A stretch of 64,000 bases of DNA from Pseudomonas sp. ATCC 13867. Its GTDB lineage: Bacteria > Pseudomonadota > Gammaproteobacteria > Pseudomonadales > Pseudomonadaceae. The notes beneath the pieces are model-generated. The model saw only the letters and a program-made list of their open reading frames with translations. It ran no database searches and had not been told where the DNA came from. The stretch is taken from contig NC_020829.1 of the NCBI RefSeq assembly GCF_000349845.1, positions 2,735,001 to 2,799,000 of the forward strand, in the 5' to 3' direction. Made by a program: the position numbers and the translations under genes. How positions within the stretch are numbered: position 1 is the first letter of the stretch; each line of letters starts with the position of its first letter. Positions 29,299-38,840 of this stretch are shown here, piece by piece.

Positions 29299-32283
29299 CT
29301 ACCCCACTCCGCCGACATCCTTCAGGGTGTTGGAGTAGACAAACTCGCCTAGCGCGTCACGCCACTCATCCGGATAGTTTTCAAGTGACTGCAGCGCCAC
29401 TGCCTTGGCACTCGCGTGTTGGACAGCAGGAGTTAAGGCTTGGATTGCATTACCCAATGCGACGTATGCCTTTCGATGCCGTACCCCACCATTAGCCAGT
29501 AGAACTCCGAAACGCGAGGGCGCACCAAACTTGAGATGCTCGGCGAATGCCGCTACCCCGTCGTTCACCGCAATCCCACGTTCGAGCAACAGTCGGGCAA
29601 GAAGCGAGACGCCCTGCTCGACCAGTGTTTGCAACGAATACGTGATCGCGCGCGTGTGGATCCCCAGGATCTCGTCAACTTCCATCTGTGTTGCTTGGGC
29701 GATCTTGGCGTAGGTTGCACCACGTACCCACTGCCGAATGATCCCGAAGAACGTGGCTTTGACGGTTTCAAGATCCTGACCATTCTCGAGCCTGAATGCC
29801 ACGCGCACATCTGACTTGAGCTCTGTATCCTGCCAGGCCCACTCCAGAATCGCTGAAAGGATATCGTCCGAAGCAGGATCGACAGGGCTCGCCCAATCTG
29901 CCCTGCTCGGCAACAGAACCTGTTCGACGAACTCCAGAAGGCGCACCTTGGCTCCAGTAGCTTGAAGCCATGCGATCTTGCCATCTGCCCTGAGCGCAAT
30001 TAGACGCTGGGCGCGCAACTTAAAGACCGTCCGCAGCGTGACGGCAGAACCAACTGGAAGCTGGTGGGCAGCAAACGTATGGTCGGACAGGTCGGTAGCC
30101 AACCTTAGAAACTCAGCGTCCCCGATCTCTTCCGCGATCAGCTCGATGAGCGTTGCATCCACACCATCAATGAGTGGATGACTGGCAGGCTGACTCTCCA
30201 AGAACTGATTGTCGAGCGCGATACTGTGAGTCCTCAGGAAGTGCTCAAGCTCTCCAATCAAGGTACGCAGTGAACCTCTGACGGGCTCTCCTGCCCCCGC
30301 AGTAGCGACGGGAAGAACCAACCACCACTGATCAGGATTCGCACAGATCACCAACCCCCTGGTATTGGCGCCGGCACGACCGGCTCGACCAACCAGGTTC
30401 TTGATGTCACGGGCGAGCATGTTCTCGGGCCGTCCGCTGCCCATGCGACGCTGCACCGAATACAGAACAAGCGAGCGGATCGGCAGGTTTACCCCTTCTG
30501 CGAGCGTGCTGGTACAGATGACCAGTTGGACTCGTCGATCCCGCAGAAGCTCCTCCAAAACCTCTCGTGTCTCCTGGGGGATGTCACCGTGATGCAGCAC
30601 AGCCCCATTGTGCAGCGACCTCGTACCTATCCAGGCTGCACCAAATTCAGTTTCGAGGTAGTCGACTCGCGTACGCAGCGCTTCAAGATCCGCATGGTCA
30701 ATGGGCTTGGGTAACGGTAATGGATACTCCAACTGCTTGATGAGCTCTTCCGCCAAACCGATCGCACCCTGATCGCCGCGCTTGTTTGCGGCGAATATCG
30801 CCGTGGTTCCCATCGACAAAACCTTCCGGGCAGCGGCAACAGCCAGGGTCTTGGTTGATGAGAAGCCATAGGTCTTCGTGCGCGCCGTGCGGGCGTTCAC
30901 GTACTGGAAGGTGTTCCGATCCAGGAAGCCATGGATTGAGTACTGCCGTTGCTGAGCATGCGGGTGCATGTCAAGACGAACGGACTTGCCCACTCCACTA
31001 CCAGCGGATCGAAGGACGGAAAATTCGGCGATCGCCGGTCGATAGGTGCTTTTGATGACGGTGTCCTCGCCGCCGCCAAGCCATGCGTTGATTTCTTCGA
31101 TATTAGGGATGATGGCCGACATGAATACGAAGCGGATCGGATTGACCTGGCGGGCCTTCATCCGCGCCAGTAACAGCTCCAGACCAATACCCCTGCCGGA
31201 GCTGTCGAGCAAATGCCCCTCATCGCAAATGACCAGCGATATCCGCTGAGCAAACGCTGGATCAGCACTGAGAATTCCGGACAGCGACTCAGGGGTCGCG
31301 ATAAGCGCGTTGATGTGATCGAGCCCATGCACCTCGTCTCCCGATGGAATCGTCCCGCCATATGCGCAGCGCGCCGCGATCCCCAGGCCGTTTAGCTGAC
31401 GCACCAGAGAATGGCGAAGCTCCGAAGCCAGCGACCGGTACGGCACGATCATGATCGCGACGTGGGTCGGATTGCGCTTCAGGTGCCAGTACAGCAACGT
31501 CTCGCAGAGCGTGGTTTTGCCGGCCCCCGTTGGCATTTGCAAGGAATAGCTTTCGGCGTTACCTAGCAGTCCCCTTTCGATAGCCTGTATCTGGGAGGGG
31601 AAGAACTCCCAGGTCGATGGTTTGCGATTGATGAAGGAATTGATCAGAGGCGTCCAAAAAGCATTCGCCCCCTCTGGCAGCACAGCCCGAAAATTCGATG
31701 CCTCGAAGCGAGCCAGCAGCCGACTGAGCAAGGCCGCTGCCACCCACGTATCCGGCCCATCCGCTAACGCGCTTTGTGCCTCGGTGGCGCTCGCCTCTAC
31801 GTTGTCGCTAAGACCAAACAGGTCGCCACTGCGCAATTGCTCCCGCACCTCGATAGCAGTCTGAGATCCCAGGCTGCTCGGGCGGGCCAGGAAGTCATAG
31901 CACGCAGCCCATGGGCTTTGTGGATCAGTGGGCCGAGTAGACTGACGCATGGCCAGGCAGGCCGACGCTGGAAAGTCGCCAAAGTAAAACGCTGCTGCGG
32001 CAAACAGCGCTGCTTCATCCTTCGAGATACCCAGCGCTTCAACCTGCTCAGCCGGAGTCTCTTTCGAAAACTGGAGGAAGGCATTACCCAGCTGTGCCCA
32101 GTCGTCGCTTGGGGTATTCGTGGAGTGGATTCCGTCGAACAGCTCTCCCACGAGCGAGATGTAGTAGTCGGCAAGGCGATTCCCGATCTGGGCAAGCTCA
32201 ATGGGCAATGCGGCTACAGAAAACTGACCTAGGTGCCGGGCCATGTCGGCGTCGTTGATCCAATTCTGGAGGGAGGCTCTCAT
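29299..32283 (-). CDS. hamB: Hachiman defence helicase HamB
   Basis: A 994-residue superfamily 2 helicase, starting at ATG 32283 just one base after the hamA stop (a longer frame to 32334 would overlap hamA). It has Walker A LQMPTGAGKTTLCETLLYWHL, the DExH motif as ICDEGHLLD, VFMSAIIPN, and the second RecA domain with STLAEGVNLPIRSLV and KNLVGRAGRAG. Paired with the upstream DUF1837 gene it forms the two-gene Hachiman anti-phage system, in which the helicase senses damaged or phage DNA and the nuclease degrades DNA. The order hamA-hamB is canonical. Confidence 0.9.
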   Translation of the reverse strand: MRASLQNWINDADMARHLGQFSVAALPIELAQIGNRLADYYISLVGELFDGIHSTNTPSDDWAQLGNAFLQFSKETPAEQVEALGISKDEAALFAAAAFYFGDFPASACLAMRQSTRPTDPQSPWAACYDFLARPSSLGSQTAIEVREQLRSGDLFGLSDNVEASATEAQSALADGPDTWVAAALLSRLLARFEASNFRAVLPEGANAFWTPLINSFINRKPSTWEFFPSQIQAIERGLLGNAESYSLQMPTGAGKTTLCETLLYWHLKRNPTHVAIMIVPYRSLASELRHSLVRQLNGLGIAARCAYGGTIPSGDEVHGLDHINALIATPESLSGILSADPAFAQRISLVICDEGHLLDSSGRGIGLELLLARMKARQVNPIRFVFMSAIIPNIEEINAWLGGGEDTVIKSTYRPAIAEFSVLRSAGSGVGKSVRLDMHPHAQQRQYSIHGFLDRNTFQYVNARTARTKTYGFSSTKTLAVAAARKVLSMGTTAIFAANKRGDQGAIGLAEELIKQLEYPLPLPKPIDHADLEALRTRVDYLETEFGAAWIGTRSLHNGAVLHHGDIPQETREVLEELLRDRRVQLVICTSTLAEGVNLPIRSLVLYSVQRRMGSGRPENMLARDIKNLVGRAGRAGANTRGLVICANPDQWWLVLPVATAGAGEPVRGSLRTLIGELEHFLRTHSIALDNQFLESQPASHPLIDGVDATLIELIAEEIGDAEFLRLATDLSDHTFAAHQLPVGSAVTLRTVFKLRAQRLIALRADGKIAWLQATGAKVRLLEFVEQVLLPSRADWASPVDPASDDILSAILEWAWQDTELKSDVRVAFRLENGQDLETVKATFFGIIRQWVRGATYAKIAQATQMEVDEILGIHTRAITYSLQTLVEQGVSLLARLLLERGIAVNDGVAAFAEHLKFGAPSRFGVLLANGGVRHRKAYVALGNAIQALTPAVQHASAKAVALQSLENYPDEWRDALGEFVYSNTLKDVGGVG

Positions 32284-32284
32284 A

Positions 32285-33079
32285 TCAAAGCACCGACGCC
32301 CGCGCAGCTGCAAAAGCTGCGTTGTAGGTGGCATGTAGATTCGGCACTGAGATCACCACGAGTGTGTACTTGTCACTGGCCGTGGCGGGTGCATTGCTGA
32401 GCTCAGCAGTGACAAAGCTCTCACAGATAACGGCGACGGCCCTGTATCGCAGGGCAGCAGGCGGATGATCAACCGCGTTGATAAACCGGTTGAGAAGCGG
32501 AATGTCGACGTCACCAAGATCCTCAGTGATGGCGCGCTCACGGAGCCACACCAGTGTGCTCGCGAGCCGGCTGGTGCGATCTTTGGCGCAGTCTGTGATA
32601 GCAGAGCCGATTGGGTCTGAGGAAGCGGAAGTGGATTTGACCTTCACCTCAGCGCAAAGCACCTGGTCATCAGCACTGGCGGATGGACGTTGGGGCATGA
32701 TGAAGTGAATGACATCCGACTTGGGTGCCGGTTTGGTTCTGTCCTGCTTGAGCCGCCATTTCTTGGGGCCTATCGCGGCCCCCGGATACTCCATGGCGGA
32801 CTGGTAGAAGTAACCGAGCACCTCGCCGAAGTCTCCCGCCATAGTTGCGCCGGCATCCGGAAGCTTGCTCGCCAGAACGTCTGAAAGAGTAAGCCCATGG
32901 CGATCCGCCGCAGCCTCAAGCACCTCATCGGTGATGTAACAGCGACGCAATGGCTCGGCCATGGCCGCCTCCAAAAGCGCCACCTGCTGGGCGGTCATCC
33001 TGACCAGCACGTACGGCTGCTCCTGCTCGTGCGGGAACCACTGAACAGCGTTACCGAAGTCGAAACCGAGATCATCCAT
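32285..33079 (-). CDS. hamA: Hachiman defence nuclease HamA (DUF1837)
   Basis: A 264-residue DUF1837 protein. A PD-(D/E)xK-like core can be followed: Glu in MAGDFGEVLGYFYQSAME, Asp in KSDVIHFIMP, and the ExK pair in VLCAEVKVKSTSASS. The residues after it (TDCAKDRTSRLASTLVWLRER) match the conserved helical part of the family. HamA is the effector nuclease of Hachiman and is held inactive by HamB until triggering. The gene lies directly upstream of hamB with one base between stop and start. Confidence 0.88.
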   Translation of the reverse strand: MDDLGFDFGNAVQWFPHEQEQPYVLVRMTAQQVALLEAAMAEPLRRCYITDEVLEAAADRHGLTLSDVLASKLPDAGATMAGDFGEVLGYFYQSAMEYPGAAIGPKKWRLKQDRTKPAPKSDVIHFIMPQRPSASADDQVLCAEVKVKSTSASSDPIGSAITDCAKDRTSRLASTLVWLRERAITEDLGDVDIPLLNRFINAVDHPPAALRYRAVAVICESFVTAELSNAPATASDKYTLVVISVPNLHATYNAAFAAARASVL

Positions 33080-33596
33080 GAGTGATGGTCATCCTAGAAG
33101 AAGGCCTGTTAGCCGGCCCCGCAGTCATCCCAGAGCCGTGTAACCGAGTAATGGTGGATGGCCACTACGGTACGCTAAAAAAAGGGGCTGGTGTCAACTG
33201 GACAGCTGATAGCCCCCCTTGTTTCCAAGCTCAATCGTACTTCCCGAGATGCCGCTCTCGGTAGTTAACGCCCAAGGTCGCCGGAACGCAGATCGAGGCG
33301 TAAATCAATCCAGTGAGGCTCAGGATTGGCATGTATTGGAACCTTTCCGAACCGCACTGATCATCTCGGGGAGCGCAATCGTGAAGCAGCGCGACGCAGA
33401 AAAAGGGAACAGATTGATTTACTAGGATCACCGGCAGCTATGAGTCGGAAGCTGCCGCTGGCGGAGGGCAGCTATCGGCCAGAAGCGGATATTGACTACC
33501 AGAGCTCAAATCGAAGCACAACGAGTCGATTAGAGAGCGGCCTAAACTAACAAGATGCACGTGCTGTGCGGATCCTGTGCACCACTCCAGCCAAGT
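33080..33596. other. intergenic region with a likely leftward terminator
   Basis: No convincing gene. On the minus strand a GGGGCT/AGCCCC stem at 33184-33216 is followed by a run of seven T (complement of 33176-33183), a likely terminator for the leftward membrane-protein gene and a separator from hamA. Confidence 0.5.
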
Positions 33597-34004
33597 TTAT
33601 CCGGATACCCCCTCCTCGGAGGGGACATCCTCCTCCAACTCACTAGCGCTGTTCTTTCTTCGCTTTCTTCCCTGTAGAAGCATGCCGATGACAATGCCAA
33701 TGCCAGCCATGCAAAAGATGAGGTACATCCCGAAGTTGAAGGCGTGGAGCAGCATGGAAACTATCTCTCTGCGAGTGACCGGCTCGACTGAGTCCCTGAA
33801 CTCAGCGACGTTGGTATACGAACTCCACGAAATCAGCGCCGGGCCCACAATGATTACAGCCATCAAGATTGGGCGAAGCCCTCTGCGCGCCAACGTCAGA
33901 ACCTTGCGCAAAGAATCTTTGAGGTCAGTTCGCCCTTCCCGGCTGATCGCGAAATAGGCGAGAACAAGTGCAAGTACCGAACAAAGTGGTGTGACATACT
34001 CCAT
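33597..34004 (-). CDS. small membrane protein, unknown function
   Basis: A 135-residue protein with three predicted membrane segments: VTPLCSVLALVLAYFAI at the N-terminus, ILMAVIIVGPALISWSS, and LIFCMAGIGIVIGMLL, followed by a basic stretch (GRKRRKN) and an acidic tail. I do not recognise the family. It lies alone between hamA and the EndoU-like gene, both leftward. Small membrane proteins in such islands are often effectors, but nothing shows that here. Confidence 0.6.
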   Translation of the reverse strand: MEYVTPLCSVLALVLAYFAISREGRTDLKDSLRKVLTLARRGLRPILMAVIIVGPALISWSSYTNVAEFRDSVEPVTRREIVSMLLHAFNFGMYLIFCMAGIGIVIGMLLQGRKRRKNSASELEEDVPSEEGVSG

Positions 34005-34174
34005 AATGAATGGATCCTTTTATTAATTGCCCGATAGTAACGAGGTTGGTGTTGCTCAGCTACGACAACCAAAAAAGCGGGAGAGTTCTCCGCACAAAAA
34101 TGAAGAGAAACTTTATCGCACAATCAAACTGCAGTCGCTCACGGAAGCATTGCTTCAGGCTTTGCATCGATAAA

Positions 34175-36109
34175 CTAACTTGCGCGCCTATCAAATATAG
34201 ATAAATCAATCTTTTCTTTTCTAACGTAGGCGTCATTCCTCATCCAGCTTTCGATGTGGTCGGGAATGTATTGCGGCATTGGAACCCCTTCTTTGCTCAA
34301 TCCATTGAGAAGGAAGTTGCATATTTTAGAAATTTTTGCCGAACTGGTTTTCTTGATTATCTCACCAAGAAAACCACTGTGATTGCCAAGGACAAACTTT
34401 CTTCTATGCTGACTGATAACCAGGTCGCAAAATTCAGGGGACATATACTCAAGATCATAAGGATCAGATGAGTAAGCTGTTGGGTTATCCATAACCAAAC
34501 GTTGCCTATAAATCACCAGCATTCGGTGATAGTCCCTAATAATTCGTTCCAGCGCTTTGTCTGGAACTGGGTTTTTGTTATCTAGCGCAAGGAGCGATGC
34601 GAGGTTATACGAGAAGAAGTCGAAATCTGCCCCGGTGAAGTAGCTAAGTGCGTCATCTATGTAGCTCGCAGGGATCTGGCTAAATATAATTCGTTTGGAT
34701 ATCTCGGCGCGGTCTTCTTCTTTAAATGAAAAAAGGTAGTTCTCGCCAAGATTGAGAGATACAAAGTCAATTAATATTGAGCTGGTTACTGGTAAGATTA
34801 CGCCGTTCGAACCGACCAGCATCATGCTGTCTTCGTCGCGCCCCTTGATGTACGTATTAACATTGAACTCGTGATAAGTGGCCGCTCTAGATGGTGAATT
34901 TGCTAGTAGCTCCAGGAACAATGCGACAGAATTTTTGTCGGGGTGAATAGAAGCGCCTTCAATAAAAAGCTTATGTAATCGCTTCAGCTCGAACAAATGG
35001 ATGCCCCCGGTATGAATCACCGAGGCTTTAAGAAAGCGTTGCATGCACCTTAAGAAATAATCTGTCCCGTGGTAGAGATCATAATGTAGAATCACGTAGA
35101 AGCATTCGTACACATTCTGGGAGATCTGGCATGCATTGAAATCTAGGGGGCTGCCCGAGTATGGAACTTTGGAAATATATAGTGCTTGCTGCTGAAATGA
35201 CGACTCCTTGGTTATGACATGATCACAAAGATATTTTAGAATTTTCTGAATATCAGCCTTGATCAGAGACTGAGAAAAGTCCCTTAGCGTTTCGAGCCTC
35301 GCAGCTCGCCATTCATCATGGGGTCGGCCTTTTTTAGGGATGGTTCTTGTAATTGTAAATTCCGGCGTCAGCTTTTTTAGAAGCTCATAATCAGGTCGAT
35401 TTTTGCAAAAAATCCTGCTAAGGCTATAGTGATCATCACTACTTTTCTCAACCGACTCCGCCATTATAAACGAAATAGTGTCAGCATGAGAAAATGCTTT
35501 GCCATTATTTCCAGTCCAAGGCTGTGTCCAGGATGGGAATGCCGACCGTATTTCATTGCCCCGCAGCTGGACTTGAATTCTCATGGCTGTCATCGGTTGG
35601 TCGACGTTTGCGTAACCAATAATATGATAATCTTGGTCGGGATCGGAAGGCGCGGTTGAGTTAGTTACGTCTAAATTTCGAAGTGCCTGATCAATAGCGC
35701 TAAGAATATCCTCCTCCGAAAAGTCTTTGGGAAAGAGAGTCTTCCATAGATATCCGGATTTATAGTAATTCTCAGGCATTAAGGTTAAGTCTGCCGCCCT
35801 GCTTACAAATAGCTCCTTTGGCAGCTTGACAGTGAGCACTTTGTTTTGAAGCTCTCTAATATAGAACCAATCTTCATTGAGCTCTGGGTCATATGAATCT
35901 AGAGATGAAATCTTCGGATGGTGTTTTAGGAAGTCCATTAGAGCTGAGTGAGTGTGCAACCCACCCGCAATGGCAGTGATCAAAACAGATTTCCCACCAG
36001 ATGATGGGCGCTCAACCTTTTGGGTGTAGTCCCCCTCTATAATGTGGCGCAATGCTCTTGGGTGAAGGGTATAAGCACCACCTTCACCGAGCTTTATCGG
36101 GTTATCCAT
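34175..36109 (-). CDS. large protein with N-terminal EndoU-like domain
   Basis: A 644-residue protein. The start at 36109 has AAGGAAG 5 bases upstream; an earlier in-frame ATG (36160) lacks one. The first ~190 residues follow the bacterial EndoU pattern: LHPRALRHIIEGDYT (first His), AIAGGLHTHSALMDFL (second His), YLWKTLFPKDFSEEDILSAI (Lys), and later MRIQVQLRGNEIRSAFPSW. EndoU enzymes are RNases found as polymorphic toxin domains. The remaining ~450 residues are unfamiliar, rich in aromatic and helical stretches, and could sense infection. The DNA here is visibly AT-richer than the chromosome. No immunity gene is adjacent. The EndoU call rests on motif reading only. Confidence 0.6.
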   Translation of the reverse strand: MDNPIKLGEGGAYTLHPRALRHIIEGDYTQKVERPSSGGKSVLITAIAGGLHTHSALMDFLKHHPKISSLDSYDPELNEDWFYIRELQNKVLTVKLPKELFVSRAADLTLMPENYYKSGYLWKTLFPKDFSEEDILSAIDQALRNLDVTNSTAPSDPDQDYHIIGYANVDQPMTAMRIQVQLRGNEIRSAFPSWTQPWTGNNGKAFSHADTISFIMAESVEKSSDDHYSLSRIFCKNRPDYELLKKLTPEFTITRTIPKKGRPHDEWRAARLETLRDFSQSLIKADIQKILKYLCDHVITKESSFQQQALYISKVPYSGSPLDFNACQISQNVYECFYVILHYDLYHGTDYFLRCMQRFLKASVIHTGGIHLFELKRLHKLFIEGASIHPDKNSVALFLELLANSPSRAATYHEFNVNTYIKGRDEDSMMLVGSNGVILPVTSSILIDFVSLNLGENYLFSFKEEDRAEISKRIIFSQIPASYIDDALSYFTGADFDFFSYNLASLLALDNKNPVPDKALERIIRDYHRMLVIYRQRLVMDNPTAYSSDPYDLEYMSPEFCDLVISQHRRKFVLGNHSGFLGEIIKKTSSAKISKICNFLLNGLSKEGVPMPQYIPDHIESWMRNDAYVRKEKIDLSIFDRRAS

Positions 36110-36360
36110 AATAACTTCCTTAAAACTACCTGTGCCGATGCGGGAGGCAGTGAGTGGCATCGGCGGATCCTGAAAAGTTTGGCGTAAATGGCACCTGAGA
36201 ATTTATAGACGCCTCCGCCTGTCCGTTCTTGAGCGGTAGTTACCAATCATAGGTATCTACTTACGGCCAGAGGCGAACAGTCAAGTGTGCACAGGAAATC
36301 AAGGTGGCGAATTATTCGAGCCGGCCATGCTTCGAAATCGAAACATGCTCAACTTAATCA
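36110..36360. other. intergenic gap
   Basis: About 250 AT-rich bases between two leftward genes; no gene seen. It should hold the promoter of the EndoU-like gene. Confidence 0.4.
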
Positions 36361-38376
36361 TCAGATCGGGTCTGCTGGACTCTCGGCGATAAAGCCTCGC
36401 TTGCGCCAGGTTGCTCGCACAAAGGACTGGAAATTGGCTTTCCCTTCCAGTACCAAATCATCGGCATGATCGGTCACGATAATTTGCGGCATCATCCCGG
36501 TGGCCTTTTCTGTCTGCTCACAAAACTCGACGAGCTTGTTGAACATGTTGGTGACCGACTTCAGATCATCATCAAGCCTGGCCGTGCTGTCTGTGAGTTC
36601 GGCCAAAGCCTTTGCGTCGAAGGTCTGCGCATGATCAATCTTTGCGGGAAAATAAACCTGCGTCGGCTGATCAAAGAACAGAATTGGGGGAATCTTGCAT
36701 CCTTCCTCATGCTTCAGCGCAAACACAGAGTGCAGCGCTAGGAACAGGGTCAGATGCGAATAAAGCCAGTTCGCTCCGCTGCCCATCGATCGCAGATAGA
36801 CATCGCCCATTGTGGGGCTCTCATGCCACAGGTCGAAGGTATGAAGATCAAATTTTAGGTTAATCGGCTGGTAGGCATCTTCGAAATCGAAACCTGAGCC
36901 AATGCGCGCCATTTCGCTGTTGATCAGGTCGCTCAAGTCGCTCATTTTTCCAGGTACATTGTAAGCGTCCAGAAGCGGCTTGATATCGGCTAGCCTTGTC
37001 TTGATGGCTTGCAGGGTGGCATCAAACTCCGATTTCGGTTTGTTCGCATAGTCCTCAATAACCCCCTCAAGGCGGTGCTTGACGCGCAATGCAATCTCGT
37101 CAACAGTCTTGCTTTTCTTCAGGTCTTCTACCTGCTTGCCCAGCTCGTTTAGCTTGGCCTGAATACCAGAGAGTGTCTCTTTTTCTCTTACAAGCGCCTT
37201 AACAAGCTTGCCCTCTTCTTCACGAAAGCTTTCTCGTGCATAGGATGACGTATTTAGTTCCTTGTTCATCCAGCCGATAGCGGCAATGAGCTTGTTCGCC
37301 TCATTTTCAACATGCTGACTGGGCGCGTCGCAGAACGGACAGTTGGCTTCATTTACTTCGGCGTACTCTGGAACTGGGATCTCGCTAATGGTCTTAGCAA
37401 AATCTTCAGTGAGGCTTATCGAAGATCTTACCGCATGGAGTTTATCTTGCAGTTCACGAACAACCAACGTCTGCTTAGATCGCTCTTTCTCCAGCCCATT
37501 TTTGCGCTCGGTATAAGCGTCTGCAATGCTGTCGATCCGAACGTTTGCATCTCTGATTTTTCTGAAAGAATTGCTAACGCTGCCTGCAATCTGAGCCCCC
37601 GTCAATGCAGTGAGCTCGGTGCCACTAATGACTTTGTATTCTGCAAGCAACTCATCAACCCTAGCAATGAATCGGGATTTTTCATCCTTTACCTTGGGAA
37701 TCTGAGCCTCAATCTTTTTCAGCTCCGCTTTGAGCTGATTGTTTTCCTGAGACAGCCAAAAATATTCTTGATCTACGAAATTCATGAATATTTTCAGATG
37801 ATCGATGACCTGATCACGTTTTTCTTTCTCATCAAAGCGATAGAAAAGAGCATGCTTGTTAGCCACTAGATTTTGATGCTGAAGCATGTAGGAAGCATAG
37901 CTGCGAACTGAGGGTGTCGAGCTTTTTGATTTCCCAAACTCTCTAGGCCCAAGATCCTCATCAATATCGGTCATGGTGATGGCAAAATATCGACCAAGTT
38001 CTTTATTGAAGTCGCGTAGCGGTAAAAATAGACTTGGCGCAAAGAACTGATCAACACTCTTCATCCTGAGAAATATTTCATCAAGAGAGCCACTAGTCTC
38101 GCTGATGAAAACCTTATTGGCATCTCGGCTACGCGCCAAAACAATAAGCTCATTTTCGAATTCTAGAATCGTGAAATAGATCTTGGAACGCGTGGTAATC
38201 ACACCTTTAGGAATAGTGTCATCGCTATTGCCAAGGCAAAAATCAAAGATCTCGATAATGGCACTTTTGCCCATCGAGGACTTGCCGGTAATGATGTTCA
38301 ACCCAGGCTTGAATGTAACCTGGTGAATTTCATTTTCACGATCGATTACACCGACTGATTTGACGAAGCACTTCAT
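36361..38376 (-). CDS. ABC-3C system ATPase (DUF3732, Rad50/SMC-like)
   Basis: A 671-residue SMC-type ATPase of the DUF3732 family. The N-terminal Walker A is GLNIITGKSSMGKSAIIEIFDFCLG. The middle is coiled coil (about residues 200-450) interrupted by a zinc-hook-like CPFCDAPSQH. The C-terminal ABC half has the family hallmark PPILFFDQPTQVYFP, followed by PQIIVTDHADDL. It overlaps the middle-component gene upstream by 4 bases, and the three genes form an ABC three-component (ABC-3C) conflict system in the order effector, middle component, ATPase. Confidence 0.88.
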   Translation of the reverse strand: MKCFVKSVGVIDRENEIHQVTFKPGLNIITGKSSMGKSAIIEIFDFCLGNSDDTIPKGVITTRSKIYFTILEFENELIVLARSRDANKVFISETSGSLDEIFLRMKSVDQFFAPSLFLPLRDFNKELGRYFAITMTDIDEDLGPREFGKSKSSTPSVRSYASYMLQHQNLVANKHALFYRFDEKEKRDQVIDHLKIFMNFVDQEYFWLSQENNQLKAELKKIEAQIPKVKDEKSRFIARVDELLAEYKVISGTELTALTGAQIAGSVSNSFRKIRDANVRIDSIADAYTERKNGLEKERSKQTLVVRELQDKLHAVRSSISLTEDFAKTISEIPVPEYAEVNEANCPFCDAPSQHVENEANKLIAAIGWMNKELNTSSYARESFREEEGKLVKALVREKETLSGIQAKLNELGKQVEDLKKSKTVDEIALRVKHRLEGVIEDYANKPKSEFDATLQAIKTRLADIKPLLDAYNVPGKMSDLSDLINSEMARIGSGFDFEDAYQPINLKFDLHTFDLWHESPTMGDVYLRSMGSGANWLYSHLTLFLALHSVFALKHEEGCKIPPILFFDQPTQVYFPAKIDHAQTFDAKALAELTDSTARLDDDLKSVTNMFNKLVEFCEQTEKATGMMPQIIVTDHADDLVLEGKANFQSFVRATWRKRGFIAESPADPI

Positions 38377-38840
38377 AGCTGAACTATCCCTAGCGATTTG
38401 TACACACGCGGAGCTTCTCTTTCTTCAAGAAGTTTCGCGAGATTACGGGCCGAAGCTATTTTCTGCCCCATCCCTTTTATGACTGGAAATCTCTTCCTGG
38501 TAGCCCGAACAACCATATCCTCATCAATGATCAGGTAGCCTGCACTAACAAGGCTCATCAAAGTTACATTGGTAATGTTCCGAAGAGAGTTAACTCTTTT
38601 GTGAATACCCGCAATTCTGGTCTTGTCTGATATCATGGTTCGCCATGTACTACGATCGCTTACGCGATGCAAATAGGATGACGTTGAGTCATACAGCACA
38701 AATGGAAGAACAAGATAGCTGAGTAAAACGTTCTTCTGGGTTTCTTTCAAGTCACTGTAAAAGGCATGGAGAATCGGAGCCATGATCAGGGGGCTGCGAT
38801 GCAATGTATGAATATGGTCAGTCGTCGTGAGCCTCATCAC
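38373..38840 (-). CDS. ABC-3C system middle component
   Basis: A 155-residue helical protein (FYSDLKETQKNVLLSYLVLP, LRNITNVTLMSLVSAGYLII) of the kind encoded between effector and DUF3732 ATPase in ABC-3C systems. It overlaps both neighbours by 4 bases, so the three are translationally coupled. The name follows from context and general resemblance, as middle components are weakly conserved. It probably links the ATPase to the effector. Confidence 0.75.
   Translation of the reverse strand: MMRLTTTDHIHTLHRSPLIMAPILHAFYSDLKETQKNVLLSYLVLPFVLYDSTSSYLHRVSDRSTWRTMISDKTRIAGIHKRVNSLRNITNVTLMSLVSAGYLIIDEDMVVRATRKRFPVIKGMGQKIASARNLAKLLEEREAPRVYKSLGIVQL

Noticed and set aside
33082..33550. Short plus-strand frames between hamA and the membrane-protein gene
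   Set aside because: No ribosome sites, no family resemblance, and overlapping alternatives in several frames.
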